A stretch of DNA of 15,387 nucleotides from Burkholderiales bacterium (GCA_903643055.1 CAHJWV010000178.1:1-15387), one strand, 5' to 3'. Positions 1 through 9,438 are shown, counted from the stretch's first letter. The notes: a model not told the origin generated them from the sequence alone. Translations and numbers: made by a program.

Positions 1-1100
1 CCCTGCTCCCAGGCCTGCAAGCTCTCGGCGTAATAAGGATCGGACGGCGCCTGCGCCACCAGTGCCACCAGCGCGGTGGCGGCCACCAGCCCGAGGCCGG
101 CCGCGCCGCGCCGCGGAATGCCCACCATCAGCAAAGCCACCGCGACCGCAGCGATCACGGCCGGCAAAGTGGGCGGCGTGATCCATGCCAATGCATGCTG
201 CGGCCCGAAGTTCAATGCCGTCGACAAGGTGGTGGCCGCGAACCCCAGACCAGTCGCCAGCCCCACCAGCACGGCGCGCCGCCAACCCGGCCGCACGATG
301 CTGTAAGCCACCAGACACGGCGCCAGCAAGCCCAGCATCGTGGCCAGCCATTCGCCGCCGCGTGACAGCGGCGTCATGCCCAATTGCGCGTCGAGCCAGC
401 CTTCGACCCAGGCGGACCATGGCGTGTCGAGCAGCAGATCGGCGGCCAGCTCCTGCAAGCGCCCGAGCACCTGGCCCAAGGCCAGAGGCACCGGCGTCGG
501 GAACAAAAGCCCGAGCGGCCACAGCAGCAACAAGGCGATGCCACCTGCGCTGCGGGTGATGAACCAGCGATCGCGAATCACCTGCCAGCGGTCGAGCCCG
601 CCGAGCAAGTGAACCGTCAGCGCCACCAGCATGCCGAGCAGGCTACCCGCAGTGTTCAAGACCCAATCGAGGCTGGAGGGCACGCGCTGCGGCAAATAGT
701 TCTGCAAGCTCTCCATGAACAAAGACAGCAGCGTGCCGGCGATGGCCGTGCGCCATGCCGCGGGCAGGACACGCTGGCCGCTGCGCACCTGCGCGCCGAA
801 GAGCAGCGCTCCGAGCGGCATGTAGCCCAACAGATTCGACACCACGTCGAAGCCCGTCCACCAATGCGGCCAGGGCATGTTGCCGAAGCCGAAGAAGCGC
901 ACCGCCACCGGCAACTTCCAACCGGTGAAAGGCGACAGGCTGGCGTAGACGATCAGTGTGGCGTACAGCAAGGCCAGCGGCGCCGCCGAGCTGCGGTGCC
1001 GCACATCGGGCCGCGGCGACGACGCGGTCAGTGGCGCCGCTGCCGGCGCCGCATCAGAACGGCCCGTCTCGTCGGTAGATTGCTCGACCGGCTCGCTCAT
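1..1100 (-). CDS. VanZ-family multi-pass membrane protein (3' end cut by window edge)
   Basis: Reading leftward from the ATG at 1098-1100, the frame stays open to the window edge, giving at least 366 residues with no stop. The first ~38 residues are a polar Ala/Ser/Pro-rich cytoplasmic leader. After that comes a VanZ-like block: a hydrophobic helix around 40-56, then YASLSPFTGW, GFDVVSNLLGYMPLGALLFG and SLDWVLNTAGSLLGM, the Asn/Gly-containing helices typical of the family. Further membrane helices follow (about 185-200, 255-270, 275-295 and 310-350). VanZ proteins are linked to teicoplanin resistance in Gram-positives, but in proteobacteria their role is unknown, so no function is asserted. 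Only 12 bases separate it from the hemJ stop on the same strand, so the two are probably co-transcribed. The ribosome site is weak (GGATG). The family call is fairly firm; the role is open. Confidence 0.8.
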   Translation of the reverse strand, partial: MSEPVEQSTDETGRSDAAPAAAPLTASSPRPDVRHRSSAAPLALLYATLIVYASLSPFTGWKLPVAVRFFGFGNMPWPHWWTGFDVVSNLLGYMPLGALLFGAQVRSGQRVLPAAWRTAIAGTLLSLFMESLQNYLPQRVPSSLDWVLNTAGSLLGMLVALTVHLLGGLDRWQVIRDRWFITRSAGGIALLLLWPLGLLFPTPVPLALGQVLGRLQELAADLLLDTPWSAWVEGWLDAQLGMTPLSRGGEWLATMLGLLAPCLVAYSIVRPGWRRAVLVGLATGLGFAATTLSTALNFGPQHALAWITPPTLPAVIAAVAVALLMVGIPRRGAAGLGLVAATALVALVAQAPSDPYYAESLQAWEQ

Positions 1101-1112
1101 GCCACATCCGGA

Positions 1113-1553
1113 TCAAAAAGGTTTGACCACAACCAGTATCACGATCAGCAGGAACAGCACTACCGCCGTTTCATTGAAAAAGCGGAACCAGCGTTCGCTG
1201 CGCTTATTGGTGAATTGCTCAAATTTTCGCAGCAGCGAGCGGCAGGCATGGTGATAGCCGATCGCCATCACGACCAACAGTAATTTGGCATGCAGCCAGC
1301 CGTTGCCCGGGCCGCGCCCGACACCCAAGCCCAGCCAAAGCCACAAGCCCAACAGCAAGGCGGGCACCATCAACAAGCTGGCAAAGCGATAGAGCTTGCG
1401 GGCCATCAGCAACAGCCGCTCGCGCTCGGCATGGCTGTCGGCCGGCACCATGGCCAGGTTGACGAACAGGCGCGGCAGATAGAACAGGCCGGCAAACCAA
1501 CTCGCGACGAAGACGATGTGAAGGGCCTTGACCCACAGATACAAGCTGCTCAT
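1113..1553 (-). CDS. hemJ: Protoporphyrinogen oxidase HemJ-like (UPF0093/CopD-type) membrane protein
   Basis: This 146-aa protein has about four membrane helices (roughly 10-30, 57-78, 86-103 and 126-145). Family marks visible are KALHIVFVASWFAGLFYLPR (conserved His12, Arg28) and GWLHAK (His88, Lys90). HemJ oxidises protoporphyrinogen IX to protoporphyrin IX in the inner membrane, the penultimate step of heme synthesis. Small Burkholderiales members are often labelled only 'CopD family protein', and a copper role cannot be excluded from sequence. The divergent neighbour is hemB from the same pathway, which favours HemJ. The ATG is preceded by TGGGCG and, seven bases upstream, by CATAAT (1561-1566 on the minus strand), a good -10 element. 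That spacing would make the transcript leaderless or nearly so. No convincing -35 is seen. Confidence 0.82.
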   Translation of the reverse strand: MSSLYLWVKALHIVFVASWFAGLFYLPRLFVNLAMVPADSHAERERLLLMARKLYRFASLLMVPALLLGLWLWLGLGVGRGPGNGWLHAKLLLVVMAIGYHHACRSLLRKFEQFTNKRSERWFRFFNETAVVLFLLIVILVVVKPF

Positions 1554-1597
1554 CGCCCAGATTATGGGCGGTCGCCTCAGGGCCTAGCCTTCAGGCG

Positions 1598-1626
1598 AAA
1601 AAAAGCCCCGGCCATCAGGCCGGGGC
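1598..1626 (-). terminator. Rho-independent terminator, leftward
   Basis: The stem is a perfect 9-bp GCCCCGGCC/GGCCGGGGC pair (1605-1613 and 1618-1626) with a 4-base loop. On the minus strand it is followed at once by seven T (1598-1604). No minus-strand protein gene precedes it, because hemB is on the plus strand. It therefore ends either a small RNA from 1627-1716 or a hemJ leader. It also insulates hemJ, whose ATG is 45 bases further on. Confidence 0.85.
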
Positions 1627-1716
1627 GGGAAAGCCTCATCGCTGTCATCACGGTAAGGCTCCTGCTCAGGGAGGAAAAGCAGGGAACAACAGCCTTGCGG
1701 CTATCATCCACCGTGA
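1598..1716 (-). ncRNA. Candidate structured small RNA or hemJ leader
   Basis: On the minus strand, three blocks pair with one uninterrupted arm. The 19-nt arm 1648-1666 pairs with 1678-1683 (6 bp), 1691-1696 (6 bp) and 1710-1716 (7 bp), leaving one-sided bulges of 7 and 13 nt and an 11-nt apical loop. Read on the minus strand, that loop is UUUCCUCCCUG, which contains an anti-Shine-Dalgarno-like CCUCC. A strong terminator (1598-1626) follows. An alternative small hairpin AGCC-GCAA-GGCU (1691-1702) would compete with the middle block. I could not match this to a known family: it lacks the sequence marks of 4.5S, 6S, tmRNA or RNase P RNA. The promoter is not clear; TAAAGT with an upstream TGC (1717-1725) lies too close to the 5' arm to be certain. 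Structure and terminator are seen directly; the RNA itself is inferred. Confidence 0.5.
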
Positions 1717-1723
1717 ACTTTAG

Positions 1724-2848
<1,125 letters not shown>

Positions 2849-2853
2849 CACGC

Positions 2854-3972
2854 ATGCGGATCTTTCACGTCACCAGCGAGCAATTCACCGAGCTGGAGGA
2901 GCTGCCAGCGCAGCTGCCCGCTACCGGCTATCTGTGGATTGGCAGTGCGCGGCGCGAATTCGAAGTCCAGGTGGCGGCGCTGCAAGGCGCGCTGCAACGC
3001 TGGACCGGCGCGCAGCTGGTCGACCTGCACATCTCGGATCTGCTGAACAACCAGCTGCCCTCGCACTTCGACTACACCTCGTGGTACGACGTGCTGGTGT
3101 TCCGACGGCTAGCGGCCGGCAGCGGCAGCAGCCAGATGTTCATCGATGACGAGCGAGGCACGCTGTCATCGGCCAGGCGCGCGTTGGAAACCATCGATAC
3201 CAGCCCGGTGGGCTTCGCGCTGTTCGACCGGGTGTTGCTGACCGTGCACCCCACCGATTGCCAGGTGCGCGACTTCTTCGCTGCCAAGCTGCAACAGATG
3301 AGCCAAAGCGGTGAACAACGCAGCGAGCAGCGTGGCGGTGCTTCGCGCCTGCCGCCCAGCCCGGCCGACCTGATGCTGCGCATGGTCAACCACATGGTCG
3401 ACAGCTACCTCGAGTTGCGGCGCCTGCTGACCAAACAGCTTGGCTATCTGCAGCAGGAACTCTTCAACCCGCGCAGCCATTTCGACAACTGGCAGTTGCT
3501 GCTGGAGTCGCGCAATGCGCTGCATCTGCTCGAAGACACCTGCGAAGACCAGCGCAGCGCGATCGTCGAATGGATCGATGCCCTGGACGAGTGGCCGACA
3601 CCCGCCGACCCGCAAGCCTTTCGTGAACGCGAGCTGCTGAGGGTGCGGTCGCGCGACGTGCTGGAGCACATCGAACGCGTGCTCGGCCATGTGCGCCGGC
3701 TGGAGTCATCGGCCGAAACGGCAGTACAGATGCACTTCTCGGCCCAAAGCAATCGCACCAACGACATCATGCGCACGCTGACGGTATTGACCGCGATCTT
3801 CATGCCGCTGAATCTGATCACTGGTTTCTTCGGCATGAACTTCGACGGCCTGCCGCTGATCCATGCCCGCACCGGCGTCTGGATCGCCAGCATCTTCATG
3901 GTCACAATGGGCCTCGGGCTCGGCGTGTTCTTCTGGCGCAAGCGTTACCTCAGTACCTCGCCCCATCGTTGA
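2854..3972 (+). CDS. corA: CorA-family divalent cation transporter
   Basis: This 372-aa inner-membrane protein has the CorA layout: a long N-terminal cytoplasmic region (about 1-305) rich in acidic helices, then two C-terminal membrane helices. The signature GMN sits at residues 327-329 (LITGFFGMNFDGLP), at the end of the first helix (about 306-326). The second helix is about 341-362, with a basic tail (WRKRY). CorA proteins form pentameric channels for Mg2+ (also Co2+ and Ni2+), and some relatives export Zn2+ (ZntB). The substrate cannot be read from this sequence. ATG starts five bases after hemB, so it is probably translated from the hemB transcript; this is notable because this HemB appears Mg-dependent. 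It converges on ybeY with a 16-base gap and no visible terminator. Confidence 0.92.
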   Translation: MRIFHVTSEQFTELEELPAQLPATGYLWIGSARREFEVQVAALQGALQRWTGAQLVDLHISDLLNNQLPSHFDYTSWYDVLVFRRLAAGSGSSQMFIDDERGTLSSARRALETIDTSPVGFALFDRVLLTVHPTDCQVRDFFAAKLQQMSQSGEQRSEQRGGASRLPPSPADLMLRMVNHMVDSYLELRRLLTKQLGYLQQELFNPRSHFDNWQLLLESRNALHLLEDTCEDQRSAIVEWIDALDEWPTPADPQAFRERELLRVRSRDVLEHIERVLGHVRRLESSAETAVQMHFSAQSNRTNDIMRTLTVLTAIFMPLNLITGFFGMNFDGLPLIHARTGVWIASIFMVTMGLGLGVFFWRKRYLSTSPHR

Positions 3973-3988
3973 TGGAGCCACCTGGCGA

Positions 3989-4432
3989 TCAGCGCCGATA
4001 AGGATCGGCCATGCCCAAGCTCGCCAGAATCTCCGTCTCGCGAGCTTCCATCTCCTCGGCCTCGGCTTCGTCTTCGTGGTCATAACCCTGCGCATGCAGG
4101 GTGCCGTGGACCAGCAGGTGCGCGTAATGCGCTTCGATGTCGATCGCCTGCTCAAGAGCTTCTGTCTCGACCACCGGCGCGCAAAGAATCAAGTCTGCCG
4201 ACACGACCGGCTCATGGCTGTAATCGAAGGTCAGCACATTGGTCGCGTAATCCTTGCTGCGAAAATCGCGGTTCAGCGCCTGGCCTTCTTCGGCGTCGAC
4301 GATGCGCACCGTGATTTCACCGGGCAACGCCAATGCCGAGCGAATCCAGCGCGCCACCTTGTGCCGCGGCAGGTGGGCGCGGTGGCGTGCGTCGGCGAAC
4401 TGCAGCGACAAGGTCAATTCAGGCTGGGCCAT
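3989..4432 (-). CDS. ybeY: Endoribonuclease YbeY (rRNA maturation)
   Basis: This 147-aa zinc-dependent RNase acts in 16S rRNA 3' maturation and 70S quality control. The zinc-binding signature [11 protein letters not shown] is complete, with ligands His109, His113 and His119. The conserved [16 protein letters not shown] segment (about 54-69) supplies the family arginine, Arg59. Length is close to the E. coli protein. Its ATG overlaps the upstream phoH stop by one base (TGATG), so it is probably translationally coupled to phoH. The phoH-ybeY pair is classic and often continues into corC and lnt. Here it ends at a convergent corA-type gene instead. Confidence 0.96.
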   Translation of the reverse strand: MAQPELTLSLQFADARHRAHLPRHKVARWIRSALALPGEITVRIVDAEEGQALNRDFRSKDYATNVLTFDYSHEPVVSADLILCAPVVETEALEQAIDIEAHYAHLLVHGTLHAQGYDHEDEAEAEEMEARETEILASLGMADPYRR

Positions 4433-5406
4433 CAGCTGCGCTCCGAACTGTCGGCGTCATAGGCTTCAACGATGCGGGCCACCAGCGGGTGGCGAACCAC
4501 GTCGCCGGAATTGAAGCGCGTCATGGCAATGCCGTTGACCCGGCGCAGCACCCGTTCGGCATCGATCAATCCGCTGTCGGTGCCACGCGGCAAGTCGATC
4601 TGGCTGACATCGCCGGTCACGACGCACTTGCTGCAAAAGCCGATGCGCGTCAAAAACATCTTCATCTGTTCGCGCGTGGTGTTTTGCGCCTCATCGAGGA
4701 TCACGAACGCGTGATTCAGCGTGCGCCCGCGCATGAAGGCCAGCGGCGCGATCTCGATGCTGCCTTTCTCGAAAGCCTTAGCGACCTTGTCGGAGCCCAT
4801 CAAGTCATGCAGCGCGTCATACAAGGGCCGCAGATAAGGGTCGACCTTCTGCGCCAGATCGCCGGGCAAAAAACCCAGGCGCTCGCCCGCTTCGACGGCC
4901 GGGCGGGTCAGGATGATGCGCTGCACCGAACTGCGCTCCAGCGCGTCGACCGCACAAGCCACGGCGAGAAAGGTCTTGCCGGTGCCGGCAGGTCCGATAC
5001 CGAAAGTGATGTCGTGGCTCTGGATGTTTTGCAGATAGCGCTGTTGATTCGTCGTGCGGCCGCTCAGGTCAGCGCGGCGGGTGCGCAGCACGATCTCGCC
5101 ATCGTCGGCTTCTTCGCTGCCTGCGGGGCGCGGCAGCGCACGGCGGTGATCAGAACGGGCTTCGACCAGCGCCAGCTGAAAGGCCTCGGGCGAAATCGGC
5201 TTGCGCGCCAAGTCATAGAGCGTTTGCAGCATCGAAAGCGCACGATCCACCGAAGCCTTCGGCCCCCCGATGGCAAAGGTCTCGTTGCGGCGCGAAATGC
5301 TGACGTCGAAGTTCGTCTCGATTTCCCGCAGGTGTTCGTCGAGGCTGCCGCAAAGGCGTGACAGGCGTGCGTTGTCTAACGGGGTGAATGCGTGGTTCAG
5401 GATCAC
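4432..5406 (-). CDS. phoH: PhoH-family ATPase (YbeZ)
   Basis: YbeZ/PhoH is a cytoplasmic P-loop NTPase that partners YbeY in RNA handling. I chose the GTG at 5404-5406, which begins [18 protein letters not shown] lies nine bases upstream and the product is 324 aa, normal for the family. The frame stays open back to 5508, but the extra 34 residues look non-family and would run into the divergent kinase gene. Walker A is GPAGTGKT (138-145) and Walker B is VILDEAQN (Asp238, Glu239). The N-terminal ~90 residues resemble the KH-like domain of YbeZ (FDVSISRR). It overlaps ybeY by one base. Confidence 0.94.
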   Translation of the reverse strand: MILNHAFTPLDNARLSRLCGSLDEHLREIETNFDVSISRRNETFAIGGPKASVDRALSMLQTLYDLARKPISPEAFQLALVEARSDHRRALPRPAGSEEADDGEIVLRTRRADLSGRTTNQQRYLQNIQSHDITFGIGPAGTGKTFLAVACAVDALERSSVQRIILTRPAVEAGERLGFLPGDLAQKVDPYLRPLYDALHDLMGSDKVAKAFEKGSIEIAPLAFMRGRTLNHAFVILDEAQNTTREQMKMFLTRIGFCSKCVVTGDVSQIDLPRGTDSGLIDAERVLRRVNGIAMTRFNSGDVVRHPLVARIVEAYDADSSERS

Positions 5407-5477
5407 GGGTGGGGGCTTTCCAAAAGCAGATTGTCGCGCCAATGCCGGCTCGCTTTCATCCTGCACAATCGGCGCCC

Positions 5478-7388
5478 ATGCAACGCCTGCGCCGCCTCGT
5501 TCCCGCATCTATTCATCCGGGCCTGCCAGCGCGGGCCTTCGGGCTGCTGTTGCTGGCCTGCCTGCTCGCCCTCGGTTTTCGGCTGATCGCCGGCGCCACG
5601 GTCACGACCGTGGGCCCGAACAGCTTGCAGATCATCACGTCGGCGCAAGCCGTCAAGTCCGACAGCCCGGAGTTCCCCGAGGGCCGCGCCGACGCACAGC
5701 AGGTCAGCCTGCCCGACGACTGGTGGAGCAGCCGCCCGAGGGACGACGGGCCGGTGTGGTACCGAATCCAGTTCAACGCCGTGCCCGCGAGCGATCAACT
5801 GCTCGCGGTCTACATCGAACGGGCCTGCACCAATGCCGAGTTGCATCTGAACGGCGCGGTGCTCTACATCGGCCGGCATCTGAAAGCACCGGTGACTCGC
5901 AATTGCTTTTACCCCCAACTAGTATCACTGCCGTCTGCGCTGCTGAAGGCCGATGGCAATGTGCTCGACATCAAGGTGCACGGCGTGGCGCTGCAACAGG
6001 TCGGCGCACGGCAACGCTCGGGTGGCCTGTCAGAGATACGCATCGGGCCGCAGCAATTGCTGGGGGAAGACTTCGACACGCAGTTCTTCTGGAACATCAC
6101 GGTGGTCCAGCTCGTGTCGGTCGGCGTGCTAGTGCTGGGCATCTTCATCGTCGGCCTGGGCTGGATCAATCGCCGCGAGACCCATTTGTTGTACTTCGGC
6201 TTGCTGACGATTGGCTGGGTGTTGTTGTCATCGCGCTTGTGGCTGCAAAGCCTGCCGTTCGATAACGGCACGACCGAATTCATCGTTGTCGTCGGCTTTG
6301 CTGCGCTGACGGGGCTGGGCGTTCAATTCCTGCTGAGCTACGCGACGCTGCGCTCGCGCACGCTGGAGTTGTGCCTGCTGGTCCAGTGCCTGGCGGTGCC
6401 GGCCACCATCGCGCTGGCCGGGCCGAACCGGCTCTTCGTGGTCAGCTGTGCCTGGTCGCTGTTGATGGCCTTCGAAATCATCGGCACCATTTTTCTCTTC
6501 ATGCGCACCAGCCGGCATGATCGGCGCCGCGAGTTCTGGCCGATGGCGTTGATCCTCGTCGTCGCCTGCCTGCTGGGCTCGACCGAGCTGGCCATTCAGT
6601 ACGGCCTGATCGGCATCCCGCGCATCCACGTCGCGCATTTCGCGATCCCGCTGGTGTTCGCAGTGATCGGGGCCCAGCAGCTGCGCTCGTTCGGCAATGC
6701 GCTGAAGTCGGCCGAAGCCAGCCGCAATTCGCTGGAAAGCCGCGTGGCCGCGGCCACCGCCGAAATGGAGCGCAACTATGCGCAGATGGCGGAACTGCGG
6801 GTTGAGCAAGTCACCGAGAAAGAGCGCAAGCGCATTGCGGGTGACCTGCATGACGACCTGGGCGCCAAGCTGCTGACCATCGTGCACACCAGCGAATCGG
6901 AACGCATCTCCACCTTGGCGCGCGAAGCGTTGGAAGAGATGCGCTTGTCGGTACGCGGGTTGACCGGCAAACCGCTGCCCGCCGCCGACGCGTTGGCCGA
7001 TTGGCGCGCCGAGACCGTGTCGAGGCTCGGCCAGGCGGGCATCGAAGCCGATTGGCGCAGCCCGGCCGAGGAAGTGACACAGTTGCTGTCGGCCCGCGCC
7101 TTCGTGCAAACCACCCGCATCCTGCGCGAGGCGATCAGCAACGTCATCAAACACAGCGGCGCCTCGCACTGCAAGGTGCGCTGCACCATGGGCGACCAGG
7201 ATTTCATTCTGGTTGTGCAAGACAACGGCAAAGGCATTCCGATGGAGTTGGATGGCAAGCTCGATCGCGGTCACGGCATGGCCAGCATGAAGCACCGCGC
7301 CAAGCAGATGCAGGGCCAATGCCTCGTTGAGTCGGGCCCCGGCTACGGCACGGTGATTCGACTGACTTTGCCGCTCGGCACGGCTTGA
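5478..7388 (+). CDS. Sensor histidine kinase with 7TM-DISM-like input region
   Basis: With the ATG at 5478 the protein is 636 aa (an in-frame ATG at 5442 would add 12 residues). Order of parts: membrane helix ~20-40; periplasmic domain ~41-215 with the beta-rich PVWYRIQF, ELHLNGAVLYIG and NVLDIKVHG segments expected of a 7TMR-DISM extracellular jelly-roll; about seven membrane helices ~215-410; helical linker ~420-450; HisKA_3 box RKRIAGDLHDDLGAKL with phospho-acceptor His458; and HATPase_c with N-box Asn555, DNGKG 582-586 and GHGM at ~598. This is the NarX/DesK class, which pairs with LuxR-type regulators such as the next gene. The sensed ligand is unknown; DISM domains usually bind carbohydrates or other small molecules. 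The 71-base gap to divergent phoH must hold both promoters. Confidence 0.9.
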   Translation: MQRLRRLVPASIHPGLPARAFGLLLLACLLALGFRLIAGATVTTVGPNSLQIITSAQAVKSDSPEFPEGRADAQQVSLPDDWWSSRPRDDGPVWYRIQFNAVPASDQLLAVYIERACTNAELHLNGAVLYIGRHLKAPVTRNCFYPQLVSLPSALLKADGNVLDIKVHGVALQQVGARQRSGGLSEIRIGPQQLLGEDFDTQFFWNITVVQLVSVGVLVLGIFIVGLGWINRRETHLLYFGLLTIGWVLLSSRLWLQSLPFDNGTTEFIVVVGFAALTGLGVQFLLSYATLRSRTLELCLLVQCLAVPATIALAGPNRLFVVSCAWSLLMAFEIIGTIFLFMRTSRHDRRREFWPMALILVVACLLGSTELAIQYGLIGIPRIHVAHFAIPLVFAVIGAQQLRSFGNALKSAEASRNSLESRVAAATAEMERNYAQMAELRVEQVTEKERKRIAGDLHDDLGAKLLTIVHTSESERISTLAREALEEMRLSVRGLTGKPLPAADALADWRAETVSRLGQAGIEADWRSPAEEVTQLLSARAFVQTTRILREAISNVIKHSGASHCKVRCTMGDQDFILVVQDNGKGIPMELDGKLDRGHGMASMKHRAKQMQGQCLVESGPGYGTVIRLTLPLGTA

Positions 7389-7411
7389 GCGCTCATTCGT
7401 GCACGCGAGCG

Positions 7412-7440
7412 TTCGCATCCGGCGTGGAGGCTGTTACGAT
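7412..7440 (+). promoter_or_regulatory. Possible sigma-70 promoter before the response regulator
   Basis: TTCGCA (7412-7417) and TACGAT (7435-7440) each match four of six consensus bases and are 17 bases apart. A start near 7447 would leave a ~34-nt leader that includes the GGGGGAG ribosome site. If real, it would let the regulator and ruvA be transcribed apart from the kinase. This is a weak, by-eye match. Confidence 0.3.
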
Positions 7441-7480
7441 GTTTTTCAGAACTTTTTGACTTCACTTTTGGGGGAGCCCC

Positions 7481-8134
7481 ATGAACAAGATCCTGCTGCT
7501 TGAAGACCTTCCGGAGATTCGCGCCTGGTTGAAATCCTTGGCGTTGCAGGTCTTCCCCCATGCCCAGGTTTTTGAGGCTGCACGCGTTCACGATGCCTTG
7601 GCATTGATCACCGCGGAACGCTTCGAGGTGGCATTGGTCGATCTGGGCCTTCCCGATGGTTCGGGCGTCGATGTCGTCGCCGCACTGCGTGAAGCGCAGC
7701 CGGAAGCGCAATCGGTCGTCGTGACGATCCACGATGACGACGATCACCTTTTCCCCGCATTGCAGGCCGGTGCCTTCGGTTACCTGCTCAAAGAACAGCC
7801 GCGCGAGCATTTCGTCGAGCAATTGCAGCGCATCAGCCAGGGCGAGCCGCCGCTGTCGCCGTCGATCGCCCGACGCGTGATCGCGTATTTCGCGAAGCAG
7901 AACAAGCCGCACGAGCGGCCGCAGAACCTGCCTCATGTCTCGCTCACCGATCGCGAGAATGAAGTGCTGCTGTGGGTCGCCAAAGGCTTCACGCTGCCGG
8001 AAATCGGCGTGCAACTGAATCTTTCGCGCCACACGATTGCAGACTATGTGAAACAGATCTACCGCAAGCTGAACGTCAGTTCGCGCGCGGAAGCGGCGCT
8101 GGAAGCCCAGCGATTGGGTCTCTTCCGCCGATGA
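7481..8134 (+). CDS. NarL/LuxR-family response regulator
   Basis: This 217-aa DNA-binding regulator is probably phosphorylated by the kinase just upstream. The receiver domain (1-~120) has the acidic pocket Glu8/Asp9, phospho-acceptor Asp54 ([13 protein letters not shown]), Thr82 and Lys104. The LuxR-type helix-turn-helix spans ~150-210 ([22 protein letters not shown], then [16 protein letters not shown]). A strong ribosome site (GGGGGAG) precedes the ATG. The stop TGA is embedded in the start of ruvA (ATGA, 8131-8134), so the regulator is translationally coupled to a DNA-recombination gene. Its target genes cannot be told; the secreted peptidase or the kinase's own locus are possible but unsupported. 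Confidence 0.93.
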   Translation: MNKILLLEDLPEIRAWLKSLALQVFPHAQVFEAARVHDALALITAERFEVALVDLGLPDGSGVDVVAALREAQPEAQSVVVTIHDDDDHLFPALQAGAFGYLLKEQPREHFVEQLQRISQGEPPLSPSIARRVIAYFAKQNKPHERPQNLPHVSLTDRENEVLLWVAKGFTLPEIGVQLNLSRHTIADYVKQIYRKLNVSSRAEAALEAQRLGLFRR

Positions 8135-8703
8135 TCGGGCGGCTGAACGGGCTGTTGGTCGAGAAGAACCCACCTCAACTGCTGATCGATGTCGGCGGCG
8201 TCGGCTACGAAGTCGATGTGCCGATGAGCACCTTCTACAACCTCCCATCTCTCGGCGAACGCGTCACGCTGCTGACGCACTTCGTCGTGCGCGAAGACGC
8301 TCAGCTGCTGTTCGGTTTTCTAACCACGGAGGAACGCGCCACCTTTCGCCAATTGGTGAAGATCTCCGGCGTCGGCCCGCGCATGGCGCTGTCCATTCTG
8401 TCGGGCCTGAGCGTGTCCGAACTGGCCCAGGCCATCACGCTCCAGGAGAGCGGCAGGCTGGTCAAAGTACCAGGCATCGGCAAGAAAACCGCCGAACGCC
8501 TGTTGCTCGAATTGAAGGGCAAGCTGGGTGCCGACATGGCCTTGCCGGCAAGCGTTGCCAACGATGCGCAAGCCGATATCCTGCAGGCGCTGGTTGCGCT
8601 GGGCTACAGCGACAGGGAAGCGGCGCTGGCGCTGAAAGGTCTGCCGCAGGACATCGGCGTTAGCGATGGAATCAAACGGGCGCTCAAATCTCTGGCGAAA
8701 TAG
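8131..8703 (+). CDS. ruvA: Holliday junction branch migration protein RuvA
   Basis: RuvA binds four-way DNA junctions as a tetramer and loads the RuvB helicase. The 190-aa length is normal. The N-terminal OB-fold starts [12 protein letters not shown]; two helix-hairpin-helix motifs are visible at [16 protein letters not shown] (~80-95) and [20 protein letters not shown] (~111-130). The C-terminal UBA-like RuvB-binding domain (~145-190) contains [16 protein letters not shown]. The ATG overlaps the response-regulator stop by four bases. ruvB, normally the next gene, begins only at 15350, so ruvA has been separated from its partner by the accessory block. Confidence 0.97.
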   Translation: MIGRLNGLLVEKNPPQLLIDVGGVGYEVDVPMSTFYNLPSLGERVTLLTHFVVREDAQLLFGFLTTEERATFRQLVKISGVGPRMALSILSGLSVSELAQAITLQESGRLVKVPGIGKKTAERLLLELKGKLGADMALPASVANDAQADILQALVALGYSDREAALALKGLPQDIGVSDGIKRALKSLAK

Positions 8704-8712
8704 CCGACACTT

Positions 8713-8734
8713 GTGCGCCAAGCGCACTTTGCTT
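8713..8734 (+). terminator. Weak terminator-like hairpin after ruvA
   Basis: A perfect 6-bp stem GTGCGC/GCGCAC with a CAA loop (8713-8727) starts nine bases after the ruvA stop and is followed by TTTGCTTG. The U-tract is poor, so termination may be partial or may not occur. Confidence 0.35.
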
Positions 8735-8868
8735 GTGGGAATCGCGCAACCACGATGCGTTGTTTTCGGTAAAACTCGCTTACAGGTTCACTCCGGTGAA
8801 CGCTCACCCTCCTGGCATGGTGCGCTACCGGACAGCGCATTAAATGAAACTTCATCAGCCAACGAACG

Positions 8869-9387
8869 ATGACTGATCTGATCAACCCCAGCCTCCTCGC
8901 TCGCGTAGAACGCTCTTTGCGTAAGCGCGTGAAAAGCGACGTCCACCCTCATCTGCTTCGCTGCGCGGCGCACGCCCACAGCGACGATGAGTTCGTAGCT
9001 TCCGCAGCCCGCTTGCTGCTGGATCCAAAGGAGCGACAGCAATGGCTGGCGGTCTGGACTTGGCGCCTGCAGCACCCTCAAAGCGCAGACACAATGCCCG
9101 CCGACTTCGAGATCACGAGTTCGGACACCTTGGAGTCTTTGCATCACGCGGCCAATTCAGCACCTCGCCAAAATTTCCAATCCGCCATTGCCACGCCTGT
9201 GCAGATCCAGAACTTGCGTGAAGCCTTGTCGCGCGAACTTGGAGAGTCTGCCAGTGACGTGTTGGAGCGTGAGCTGCGCGCGGCCGAATCGCCGGTCGAT
9301 CTGATGGAACGCATCGAGACCCATCTTGTCGGTGAGAACCAGCGCGTGCGTTTCCGCGATGCCGCTGCCGTGGCCTTCAGCGCCTGA
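8869..9387 (+). CDS. Hypothetical protein, 172 aa
   Basis: I do not recognise this protein. It is predicted soluble and mostly helical, with no signal peptide, membrane helix or known catalytic motif. The basic N-terminus (ARVERSLRKRVKSD), His/Cys-containing HPHLLRCAAHAHSDDEF segment (~46-60), acidic C-terminal half (LSRELGESASDVLERELRAAE) and tail ending AVAFSA are its visible features. Codon use looks like that of its neighbours, which favours a real gene. The start ATG has no clear ribosome site. It opens the block inserted between ruvA and ruvB and is followed by two small stem-loops and a long non-coding stretch. It may be a lineage-specific gene; that is inference only. Confidence 0.6.
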   Translation: MTDLINPSLLARVERSLRKRVKSDVHPHLLRCAAHAHSDDEFVASAARLLLDPKERQQWLAVWTWRLQHPQSADTMPADFEITSSDTLESLHHAANSAPRQNFQSAIATPVQIQNLREALSRELGESASDVLERELRAAESPVDLMERIETHLVGENQRVRFRDAAAVAFSA

Positions 9388-9417
9388 ACATTTCCCACTC
9401 AACTCGCTGAGTTCGAC

Positions 9418-9438
9418 CTCCAACGACAAGCGTTGGAG
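9418..9438. repeat. Perfect 8-bp stem-loop
   Basis: CTCCAACG (9418-9425) and CGTTGGAG (9431-9438) flank a 5-base loop, 30 bases after the stop of the 172-aa gene. There is no T-run on either side, so it is a possible 3'-end stabiliser rather than a canonical terminator. Confidence 0.4.

Noticed and set aside
384..1283. Plus-strand open frame of 299 codons
   Set aside because: It lies opposite the vanZ-family gene and hemJ, and its Gln/Arg/His-rich translation is typical of an antisense shadow.
1648..1716. Plus-strand reading of the hairpin as 4.5S/SRP RNA (GGAGGAAAAGCAGG resembles the SRP apical motif)
   Set aside because: The conserved SRP asymmetric loop sequence is not matched and the terminator is on the other strand.
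6228..7418. Minus-strand open frame opposite the histidine kinase
   Set aside because: The kinase motifs on the plus strand are complete; this frame is compositionally an antisense shadow.
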